From NCBI GenBank assembly GCA_017562135.1, contig QEYB01000715.1:1178001-1242000 (forward strand): DNA of 64,000 nucleotides, read 5' to 3'. This DNA comes from Dipylidium caninum. Its lineage: Eukaryota > Platyhelminthes > Cestoda > Cyclophyllidea > Dipylidiidae. The translations under genes were made by a program, and so were the position numbers. Below the pieces are notes generated by a model. The model was not told the origin of the DNA and did no database searches. It saw only the letters and a list, made by a program, of their open reading frames with translations. Shown here one piece after another: positions 50,601 to 60,293 of this stretch (its first letter is position 1; every line of letters begins with the position of its first letter).

Positions 50601-51978
50601 GGTTGAATTGGCCACAGGCTGCCTCTCCAGTTATTTCCAACCTTGTGACCACCCTGGCTCCCGTTGTAATGAATCTTGCAGCTGTATAAAAGCTGGAAAC
50701 TTTTGCGAGAAGTTTTGCCAATGTTCGGTCGATTGTTCAAATCGGTTAGTTTGGACACAAAACAAGATCTCCACTTGGGCTTTTTGATTTTTTAAGAATA
50801 AAACGACGTTGATGTGGTTTTCATGCTTACTTTTTACTGATTTCATATTTGCAGGACTGCAGCTTTCCTCACCTAGTACGTCACTTGTGTCAGCCTTTCA
50901 AAGAATAATTTTTACCACATTTTATTGACACATCTCTTCTTATTGACCATGTTTCTTCGTTGTATTGACCATGTTTCTTCGTTGTATTGTATCGGATGGG
51001 TTTCTTATCCCACCTAGATTCACCGGTTGCCGATGCCGTGGCCAGTGCAACTCACGTGTGTGCCCTTGTGTGTTGGCCATTCGCGAGTGTGATCCTGACC
51101 TCTGTCACTCCTGTGGGGCGGGCACACCTAGATACCCTTTGGTGGTCCAGGAGACTGGCCCAAGCGTTGACGATAATGGAAACAGTAATACGAGTCTGAC
51201 CCATGCATCCACCTGTCGCAATGTTGCCATACAAAGAGGCCTCCGGAAACATCTTCTAATGGCGGGTTCAGATGTTGCCGGGTATGTTATTTAATTGCGT
51301 CTTAGATTCTTCCATTCGCTGTGTTTATGGGTTGTCTATTGGCAATTTTTTCTTTAGCTGGGGCATTTTTATGAAGGATGGGGCAGAAAAAAATGAGTTT
51401 ATCTACGAATATTGTGGTGAAATTATCAGCCAAGATGAAGCAGAGCGGCGAGGCAAAATATATGATCGTACAATGTGCAGTTTCCTGTTTAATCTCAATC
51501 GCCAGTTTGCCGTAGATGCTATGCGCAAGGGGAACAAAATTAGATTTGCTAACCATTCTATAAATCCTAATTGTTACGCCAAGGTTAGTCCACTGTCTGT
51601 ATGGGATTTTTGAGACTGGAGCACAATTTCTTACGGTGCTTCGGACTTTCGTTCAGTCGTAACGTAACTGTAATTTTCAATATTTGCTTCATCTACGATT
51701 GTATCCGTCGACCTGATTTCACACGCGTATTCTTACCTCTACACACACATTAGGTATTGATGGTGAATGGAGACCATCGCATTGGTATCTTCGCGAAAAG
51801 GGCTGTTCAACCGGGTGAAGAGCTCTTCTTCGATTACCGCTATGGCCCCACGCACCAACTCAAATATGTCGGTATAGAGCGAGACGACGAGCTATCAGTG
51901 GCCACACAGGCTGCGGCAGTCGCTCTGATAGATGGCGGCATTGGCTCGGGCTTGGTGCCCTATGTCTCAAACAGCTAG
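47611..51978 (+). CDS. EZH2: EZH2 / Enhancer of zeste histone H3K27 methyltransferase (PRC2 catalytic subunit)
   Basis: Exons: 47611-47985, 48367-48718, 48766-48972, 49037-49126, 49339-49564, 49662-49897, 50074-50374, 50555-50744, 51018-51281, 51358-51583, 51754-51978; about 896 aa. The N-terminal EBD-like helix region is followed by YMGEEQ and the [13 protein letters not shown] zinc-binding SANT1L motif. SANT2 follows ([16 protein letters not shown]), then a basic patch [13 protein letters not shown], the Cys-rich CXC domain ([19 protein letters not shown]) and the SET domain with [32 protein letters not shown] and [11 protein letters not shown]. All catalytic SET motifs are intact. Exon 2 needs a one-base correction near 48536-48545, where the frame changes without a possible intron. 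The start is uncertain: ATG 47611 or 47695, the latter preceded by TTACAG. A family-atypical insert separates the CXC and SET domains. Confidence 0.96.
48195..48226. repeat. 16-bp perfect tandem duplication
   Basis: TATCGGATTATTCATA occurs twice head to tail in the first EZH2 intron (47986-48366). Confidence 0.85.
49273..49308. repeat. 18-bp perfect tandem duplication
   Basis: TTTCAGTAGTAAACAAAA is present twice in direct succession in the EZH2 intron 49127-49338. Confidence 0.85.
50941..50984. repeat. 22-bp perfect tandem duplication
   Basis: A 22-bp unit beginning TATTGACCATGTTTCTTCGT is exactly duplicated in tandem in the EZH2 intron 50745-51017, about 30 bp upstream of the acceptor. Confidence 0.85.
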
Positions 51979-52408
51979 GCGCATTAAACTTACACGAAGT
52001 GATTCCCCATCCCCTTCACTTAAACACTAACTTACTGTATCCTCGGTGCGGTTGTTTTTTGTAACGGTTCCACTGATGAGCGTTTTGGACACCGAGAAAT
52101 AGAATTCTCGGAGCTATGCCAAAAGACCTAGATTTAATGTAATCCGAGTATTCCGGAAACCTCAGGAAACGGTATCTGAATACTTTTCTGTGTATATTAA
52201 TAGACGATATCCATGCTTACACTTTTCTATTCTAGATTGGCGGGAATGCAGTGTTGCTAGGACTAGCAGAAAAATCGCGTTATTTTTCTGGCAAATTGGC
52301 CCTCACGTAGGACTCCGACGTTTTTGAGTTAAGGCGCCACTGAAGTTGCAAGATTAACATAGTCACGGCAGTTTATATTACATGGTCACGGTGCAACCGT
52401 GAATGCCT
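51979..52408. other. Convergent 3' intergenic region, EZH2 and ASF1
   Basis: 430 bp between two facing stop codons. It should contain both 3' UTRs and cleavage sites. No canonical AATAAA was seen on either strand; ATTAAA follows closely after the EZH2 stop. No coding potential. Confidence 0.5.
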
Positions 52409-53305
52409 TCACAACTGTTTGAGAGGGGAGGGATTAGAAGAGCGGGAGTTTGGCTCGGGGTTAGTCGTGCCATTCTTGGCCAGGATTGCACCAGCATCCA
52501 TGGGCTCATTGTCGATGTTTTCATCTGCGATCTCATCCATGTCCTCATTCTCTGCGTCATCATCTTCTTCGTCTTCATCCTCCGTTTCTTCATCGTCTTC
52601 ACCCATATTTTCTTCAGCGTCCTCAGCATTTACTTCAATTTCCCCCTCGGCCTCTTGTTCATCCTCATTTTTCGAATCTGTCACATCCAGCACGTCACCA
52701 TCGACATCTTCTTCTTTTTGCTCTGGTTCAGGACAGCCATCAAGTAGACCATCACCCCAGTCGATTGGGAATCGAGTAACACGGGGATCTGAGGCGATAA
52801 CAGACCTTTCCAACTAAAAACTATGAAGCTTAACGGAAATTACTGCGGTTAGTAGTGGCTCTGCTGGGGGTTCATTACGCAGTTCTTCTGACTTATATTC
52901 GTTATTTACGTAGTATCCTATGCGTATAAATTCTTGTTCATGATACAAAGCTTGTATTAACACGACTGTAACGCCAACAAGGTCTTCGGGTAAGATTTTC
53001 TTTGGATCAGGAGCGTCAACCTGGATACATTGAAGAAAAAACATTACCTCAAATACGAACTGATGTCGACCAACGGGGATAGGTCCGGACAAGTATAGAA
53101 TCCAGAGTCTGGTCGAGAGATGAGTTGTAAGCGCTGCCAACATATACAACTTTCCACTCTAGGTCTATTTGAGGTAAATAGGGTTCTGTAATTTACCGTC
53201 TTCCAATGGCTCATGACACTCAAATGTTATTTTGAACTTGAATTTATCAAAGAATGTGGCAGGATTGTCTAAAACTTCAACATCGCAAACGTTCACCTTG
53301 GCCAT
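52409..53305 (-). CDS. ASF1: Histone H3-H4 chaperone ASF1
   Basis: Exons in transcript order: 53305-53197, 53164-53048, 53020-52844, 52813-52409; about 268 aa. ASF1 binds the H3-H4 dimer and passes it to CAF-1 or HIRA during nucleosome assembly. The start MAKVNVCDVEVLDNPATFF and the conserved core strings WKVVYVGSAYNSS, GPIPVGRHQFVFE, GVTVVLIQALYHEQEFIRIG and YYVNNEY are family hallmarks, as is DPRVTRFPIDW. The last exon adds an acidic tail of more than 60 residues dominated by Glu/Asp, as in yeast and invertebrate ASF1. Introns are 32, 27 and 30 nt. Exon 2 is 117 nt and has one base too many. The frame shifts between DSIL and GPIP near the GTCCGGA at about 53090, where removing one C restores the family sequence. 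The long plus-strand frames over the tail are shadows. Confidence 0.95.
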
Positions 53306-54000
53306 TAAACGTCTACTACAATGCACACGAGATTTGAGTGATGTGAGTTTAAAAGTGCGCGCGACGGTTATTGGTGCGTTTTTCGCATCAAGGGAATTAA
53401 GTTACCGTAGATGCAAAAAGGAAAATCAAATTAACACTTGATTCTGTAAACTATAGGGGACTTTGCTGGACCTTAATACGTGGCGAACTATGGGAACAAC
53501 GACCTATTCAAGATCGACAGATGTGAAATCAGACCGTAGATCATGGGGGTGTAAAGGATTTATCCATAGAAAAAAGATATCAAATGAGCCGGACGCCGAG
53601 TCCCATCTGGCAGGCAACTTCGTAACTGATAGTTTCCTTTGCTAATTGCTCTTAAGCAATGTAACCGCCTCAACAAGTTTACTTCAAAAAGGAGGTGTCT
53701 TGTTTAGATATTTCGCTTTCCCAATTGCTCTATTAAAACCTGTCGCTTCTTAACTTATTCGTCTTTCCTTATATCCACGTATATCACGCCATTTTGTTTG
53801 TTAATCACGCCTTGCATTAAATTCTAAATGCGATACTGATTCGGAACTTTGTGCACTCCTATTGGGGAAATTATTTTTGCCATCTTTTACCTTGCCTGTT
53901 TTGGATTGGCCAGTAGCAACCAATTATCCAGTCTATACCTTGGTCAAGCGCTGATCGATCTTAGCCGACTCGTGCTTTAGATTACTTGCCGTTTTCAAAG
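53306..54000. promoter_or_regulatory. Divergent intergenic region, ASF1 and AGPAT5-type gene
   Basis: About 0.7 kb between two head-to-head start codons, presumably holding both promoters. Short open frames at 53232-53645 on the plus strand overlap the ASF1 start and lack coding features. No TATA element could be assigned. Confidence 0.45.
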
Positions 54001-57000
54001 ATGATTCTTTTGCCTTTATTAGCCATTCTAATATTGGTGCCATTGGCTCCAACTGTTATGGTCATGTGGCTATTGTTGCGGTTGATTGGTTTCTTCCTTC
54101 CCTCCGCTGCCTACCATACCTTTGATGACAAACTTTTTTCATGGTACCAACGTTGTGTATTACTTTTCTTTGAACCTTTTGTTACGAAGAGGGTATTTAA
54201 GGGAATTTTCACCTTTTGACGATTTAGATATATTTTTATGGAGATCATGACTTCACTAAGCGCAAAGAAAATGTGCTTCTTATGTGCAATCATCAGTCCA
54301 CCGGTACGTGAATAAGTTTTTTATATTTAACATCTCCAGTTGATTGGATTATATGTAACATGATAATCGCAAGACAAGGCGGTATTGGTCGACTAAGATA
54401 CATATTGCTGAATGCACTCAAATACATTCCTCTATTCGGGTATTACTTCTATCAGGTCTGTTCTCCTTCTTCCATTGCTCCTTTGCGCCACAATTTTATT
54501 CACTCTCATGGACCACTTAATCGCGTCTTGCGCATATCGATGGAGCAATAAGATTTGCCCTATTTTGATTCCGACATTACTAGATGACAATATACAGTCG
54601 GTGACTTTCGGTAGTGCATGTGTTCTCAGTCGCACAATACCTTTTTTACACTTCTGAATGTGATTTATATTGCGGCGTTCTTTTCAGCATTGTTTTATTT
54701 TCATGAACCGTGATAATTTTGAGGCTCATAAAGCTGTTGCTACGATGGATTATGTGAAGAAAAAGAATCTTTCAGTAAGTGTTTTGGCTGTGTAGATTTC
54801 TTTGAACTGTCATTGATTTGTAGGATTCTTTTACATTGTTTTCTGTTTCAGTCATTGACATGTGATATTTCCATACTATTTTTTCGTCGCATACACAATT
54901 CATAACATCACAGAATGTTTAAGTAGCTTGATCAAGTTTGCCCATTGTTTTTGAATACAACTCCACAATTTGAAGGACCATTCATGCTTTAGTTTTTAAA
55001 ATACCAATCTTAGGAAATGTTGTGCTGTAAGAGCCTAGGTTTTTTGAAATACATAATACCTTGTGTGCAATACTCCATTGTTACAAGCATGTAAGTATTC
55101 GTTTTTTCCCATCACAGTTTATTACTTAACCGATTTTTATCTTATTCGTAAGACATTCTCGCGGCTGAGTTAACCAGAACTGTTATTATAGTGTTGGATT
55201 GTTGCGTATCCAGAAGTCGACCGTTTCAATCCAGATAAAACGAAAGTTATTGAAGAAAGCCAGGCCTTCGCTAAGTCAAAAAGTGAGTTTTTATCGACTG
55301 TTTAATCCTAGTTTATCCTTTCTATTCCAGTTTCATAAATATTATTTAAATTGGGTATTTCGTCTTAATTTGTTATTATGAAGACCTGATTATATTACAG
55401 TATTTGTCTTTAAAAATTTTTCTCACTGAAATGACATTTGCAGCGAAATTTTAATAGAATATGTTTTCTGATGTGTCGACTTTGTAGGTTTTAGGCATTC
55501 CAGGTTGTGGTAGTTCTCATTTTCCTTCCCATGTCAATTTCCAATTTTCCCTTTTACATCTTTGTTTAGATTTAATTGCATTCTTGAGTATGTCATTTTT
55601 CGGTTCATACTGTTTACCAATTCCCAAATCCTTGTTGCTTTTCTCCTAGCTACATTGAAGGTATGTGTATGATGATGAAGTTTGCGGTTTCACATTAATT
55701 CAATAATTGATAGGCGTTGTCTCTGCCTTAATACTGTTTTTTTATTAATGTAACCACTTTTAATATTAGCCCCTGGCTATCCTGATTTATTTCCGTGTAT
55801 TCTTACTGTTTCTCCTCGGGCAAAGATCGTTTGCTGGCGATATTTTGAAGTTGAAAAACATATCTGCTCTCTTGTGTTCCTTATTTAATTCAACATGTTT
55901 ATTTAATTCAACATGTACCACTGAATGACCCAAATTTCTTGGACTTTGTCCGCTTTGAGTTGTGCTAAGAGACTACTCTCCTTTTTTTTCTTGGGGTCAC
56001 TATTGTTTTTATTGGTAATCATCGCAAGTTTATAGTTTATGAAAATTTGTCTCGCTCTAATTTTTATTTAAGGGAAAATAAGACGTGATTATTAAGCTAG
56101 GGCGTTGAAAACTGTTAAATATAGTCGTTGGACCATCGCATTCATAGTTCCAAATCTGCTTAACCCTAATTTGTGATCGTTAGGAATTGTTGAGGTTTCA
56201 TTTGCCAATAGTGCATCGTTCCCCCGTTGTTTATCGGTAATTTCATATTGTAAACATGGGACTGCGCACTGCACGTATGTTGGCTTGGAATTTTAGTCCT
56301 CCGATGCTGCTCCAAGTTTTCTTTATGTTTGTCTGGACTGTACTTAGCTATTTGCAAAAAATTAGATTTTCACGCCTATAGTGGAGCTATTTCTTAGCTT
56401 TTGCAAAGGGTCTTAATAGTGCTTTTAATGACGCATTTCAGGTCGCATCGTTCCAATCCATCTCTCCTACAAAATAAATATACATGCAAAAACAAGCTTC
56501 GCTTGTTGTCAAGTGGTGGTCCCACATTCCTGCGTATTTACTTCAAGGGAAACAAATTAATAGTATAAACATTTGATCATCCTGCGTGCTAACTGCTCGT
56601 CCGTGTAGTTTTATACTTTTCGTTACACTAATGTTAATCTCTTACTCCAATTTGCCAACATGCTTTCTAGTTCTGTAGGTTTCTGATCATTGCCGTTTTG
56701 TTCTTTTAAATTATTCTATATATATATGCATCAGTGTTCCATTTTAACTAAGACAATATTCAAAATGTTCTTCATCCCTCAATATTCCTTTTAGTATAAG
56801 TTTAGCGCTTCTGCTTCCAAATTTACTCATGTTCTTTAGCTAGGGAAATAGCTTATATCACAGTTAAAGCTTTTCAAATGGTAATATGAATCAATATTCT
56901 TGGCATTAACAGGGCCCTTAGTATTATGATCGACTACCGCTCAGCGTATGAGACTTCCATAGGCCTGTGATTCTTCCCTTTCTTTTCCTTCCTTGCTGAG

Positions 57001-58120
57001 TGGCATACTTCAGATGGATATTTTTGGAGAATGATTGGTTGGCTTATTCATTTGTATAGTGATTCATGCATTTTTGCTGGAAAATGACGCAATAAGGTTG
57101 AGCAGAGGCGTGCATTTCAGTTTTCGGATGTCGTGACTACTCTATTTCTTTTTTCTTACAGATCTAACTCCTCTTCAATATCATCTTACTCCACGTGTTC
57201 GGGGTATAGAACTCCTTCTAAATAATATGAATTCACACCTACACGCTGTTTATGACGTGACAGTGGTCTTCGCTGACGACCGAGGCAGCTGCTTGGACAA
57301 AAACAAACCCATGCCCGGTTTGCTCTGTAGGTGGTAACTTTTTATTTGGCACTTTGCAAGGAACATATTTATAACAGATTCTTTTCCCATCATACTCAAA
57401 CTTTGTATTCATATTCATATCTTCCCCTTTACCTAAAATACTTAAAATTGCTGTGTTCACAGTTCACTTATTGATTCAGTATTTGGAGTTATATTCTTTC
57501 CTATTCATCCAAAAGCGTACCTGACGAAAACTCGCACGTTGCACGTTCACCTTCAGCGTTGTCCTATCGCCGACGTCCCGCAAGATCATGAAACCCTCCG
57601 TTCTTGGTTATCCTCTCGCTTTGTTCTCAAGGACAAGTAAGTTATCATTTTTTACATGTAGACTGTATGGTTTGCATACCATTGTGAGCTTTAGTGAGGA
57701 TCTAACTTTAGTAAATTTTTTTGACTACTTTTTTAATGGCAGCTTGAGTCCATTGATAAGTTCTGTTTCCATCACTAGACTATTTAACCTTTTTCCAATT
57801 ACTACGAAAGTAATTCTTAACACTTGGTTCTGTTTAGATTATTTTCCGATCTAGAGAACATAAGGAAGACTAAATCAAGGCAGCCTAATGTGGATGAGGT
57901 CAGATCTGTTTTCCTTAAGAACCTTTCAGTGAGCAAGGTGCCAAATGGTTTTGAAGAGTTACCTCGTTTGCGTCGTCGTTGGCTTTTTACCGCCTTCATC
58001 TGTCTGGTCTCGGTCACCGCTCTGCTTCTTTTTGTACACTCATGGTTGCGATACGTTTACTTTGGCAGCGTGATCGGCGCAACCGTCTTCGGAATTCCCT
58101 ACGTCTGGCTGACAGTTTAG
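54001..58120 (+). CDS. AGPAT5: 1-acylglycerol-3-phosphate acyltransferase, AGPAT5-type
   Basis: Model of 376 aa. Exons: 54001-54192, 54228-54303, 54340-54455, 54688-54774, 55192-55282, 57162-57326, 57516-57636, 57838-58120. The family acylates lysophosphatidic acid (or related lysophospholipids) in ER or mitochondrial membranes. An N-terminal hydrophobic helix precedes the catalytic motif NHQSTVDW (H-x4-D intact). Motif II is IPLFGYYF, followed by HLTPRVRGIELLL and YDVTVVF, and the C-terminus has two membrane segments. The motif III region reads YPEVDRFNPDKTK, where relatives have FPEGTR, so the usual Gly-Thr is missing. Intron sizes rise along the gene: 35, 36, 232, 417 and 1879 nt, then 189 and 201. 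The join of exons 6 and 7 is the least certain. The CDS start is the first ATG before the hydrophobic helix. Confidence 0.9.
55283..57161. other. 1.9-kb intron of the AGPAT5-type gene
   Basis: Very AT-rich intron between the motif III exon and the LTPR exon. It contains an exact 18-bp tandem duplication at 55881-55916. No nested coding region or RNA gene was recognised. Confidence 0.5.
55881..55916. repeat. 18-bp perfect tandem duplication
   Basis: TTATTTAATTCAACATGT is present twice in succession in the 1.9-kb AGPAT5 intron. Confidence 0.85.
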
Positions 58121-58404
58121 CTAGGACACGACTTTTATGCGGGACGTGTTCATGTTAGTGTTGATTAAAACTTACAAAATTCTCGATAAACGTTACGTGG
58201 AATCTGTACTTTAGTTGGATGATGCGATGACATTACATCAAGATGTCTTCATGATTCTCCCTGCGTGCGCTGTACGTGTTGGAGGGCTACATTTAGCCAC
58301 AAATCTCATTTTCTTCTGAAAAAGACAAAAGGCCTATTTGTAACTCGTGGTAGGGGTTTGTGCTGTTTGGGTGTGTGTGTGGAGGGGATTGGTTTGGCGC
58401 TAAA

Positions 58405-59791
58405 ATGGGCGAAAGAGGGGAGACGCAGGTGATACGCTGTTAAGTTCCCGGATGAGTTAATGATTATGCGTGGTCACGTATGAGAGATAACCACCATCTC
58501 AAAGCACTGTAAAAATATCGTAGTCGAACTAAAACAAACAAGTTTGTTTAACTATACCGAAATGTGGGAAGCTGTATGAATTTCGCAGTGTACAACATGG
58601 TCTCGGCGGGAAGAGGGTGACATAGCTTGCCTGTCTCCTGAGAAGCTTATAGCCAAAGGCAGGCGAGAATTAATCTGTTCCCAAATACCAAATGCCGTTG
58701 AATGTTTCCAGACGGCATGTCAATTGCTGTAAGTTCGCTTAGTGTACTTTAGTTGATGTGATTAAAGAGCTGACAAAAAGGGTGACTTGCACGACGATTT
58801 AGCACTTCCTAATTTGTTATACGGGACAGCTTTGTTGGAGCTATCTAGACTGGAAAATCAATTTCTGGGGGGAAATGTAGACAAAAATACCTCTTCGGGA
58901 GAGTGTTCAGGTAAGCGCTCTATGCTTATTATTTGAGAAAGAAAATGACGTTGAACAGGGCATGATTTGTGAAGAAAAAGACAGTGAATGTAACAATGGC
59001 AAAGGAAGGCCGGGGGGCTTTAGTGCGCCGGAGACTCACACTCAAAAATGTGTACCAACGCCTGAGCAGACCGAAGAGGTGTTTTTCGTCCTTCCATTGT
59101 AATTTTTAGGCAAATGAAGAAGAAGAAACGAATGTAACAGAATACGAAGATATATCCACCCTTCAATTAGCTTGGGAGGTGGTTGAGGTTGCAAGAAGGC
59201 TGTTTATGAGGCATGAAGATGCTGAACACCAACTGAAAGTTTCCGATTGCCTAGAGAAGCTTGCAGAAATAGGGCAAGAGATTGGCAATTACGACCAAGC
59301 CATTTCTGACTTAATGGTACTTTTCGAAATTTTTTAAGTTTTCGCAGGAGTGTTTAAATCTTCGTACTAAATATGCACCATCAAATAGTCGTCTAATAGC
59401 GGAGAGCCATTTTCAATTGGCCTTGGCCTATGCCCAAGTGGGAAATTCGACGTGTTCATGTGCATCCTTTCGGGACTCGTTAGCATGTTTGGAAAGGTGT
59501 AAGTGCCAACTAGAATCGAAGTTCAGAGCACTGAAAGAAAATGAATGTGATGATAATGAAGTTACTCAAGTCGAAGTGCAAATAAAGGAAGTTTCAGAGC
59601 TGATAAATGAAGTGTCTCAACGTCAAAAAGAATTTCCTCAGCCTTTGCAAATGGTTGGAAAACTACAAAAATGTCCCACGAGTGAAGATATCCCTGTGGA
59701 TGATATTAGTCATTTGGTAAAGAGGAAAAGACCGCTGGATGAAGGTCAGCTGCTGGAGAAAAAGGCGAGGACTGAAGGTGACGTTCCGTAG
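58405..59791 (+). CDS. NASP: NASP-family histone H3-H4 chaperone (SHNi-TPR protein)
   Basis: Model of 364 aa. Exons: 58405-58428, 58589-58728, 58768-58910, 58942-59078, 59110-59316, 59348-59791. NASP/Hif1/Sim3 proteins bind soluble histone H3-H4 through four TPRs, the second interrupted by an acidic loop. Visible here are TPR1 (EKLIAKGRRELICSQ, NAVECFQTACQLL), the TPR2 start (YGTALLELSRLENQFLG), an acidic interruption, then LQLAWEVVEVARRLFMR, CLEKLAEIGQEIGNYDQAI and the last TPR (SRLIAESHFQLALAYAQVGN). A coiled coil and a bipartite nuclear signal (KRKRPLDEGQLLEKKAR) follow. Introns 2-5 are 31-39 nt. The acidic insert is shorter than in vertebrate NASP. The eight-codon first exon (MGERGETQ) fits frame and donor but is short and tentative. 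It begins 284 bp after the AGPAT5 stop on the same strand. Confidence 0.88.
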
Positions 59792-60293
59792 TCTGTGAAT
59801 CGGTTCTTGTTCTACTTTCTATTGGCATTTTTGTATACTATGTAGTGAGACGTGTTGACGTCCTGTGTATTTTTATATGTTGATTAATAAGTGAATATGC
59901 TCCATTGGGTGTTTCTTTTAATGGGTTGGGTCTGTTCGCCCCCGTTTCGTGTGGGTCACCTGGTGGTAAACATTATTTTCTGGATAGTTGATGGTCTGGA
60001 TTTTTGTGCCTTCACCGAGTCAGTTTTGAGTGGTTTCTCGTGGAAATTGTGCTCTCGGCGCTAGGGTGCGTGTGTGGTCATTTTTTTGTTTAGAATTTGG
60101 CGGCTCAGATCCTCGCAAAATCACTCCTTTTGTACTTCTTATGATTGGCCAACTTCTCTAGGTCACTAATGTGAACAAATGGTCCTCTGCACAGTTTAGC
60201 CTTGTGGCGCCATACAGAGCCTGTCCGGGGTGTTACCATGACGTACAGAGTCCCTACTATCCGGATTTGTATAGTGCAAATTTGCTTCTTGAT
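59792..60293. other. Intergenic region NASP to CRELD
   Basis: 500 bp containing the NASP 3' UTR and the CRELD promoter or 5' exon. The open frame at 60171-60353 runs into the CRELD signal-peptide segment, but its upstream part shows no known motif. No clear polyadenylation signal seen. Confidence 0.45.

Noticed and set aside
52419..52817. Plus-strand Ser-rich and His-rich frames
   Set aside because: Shadows of the ASF1 acidic-tail exon on the opposite strand.
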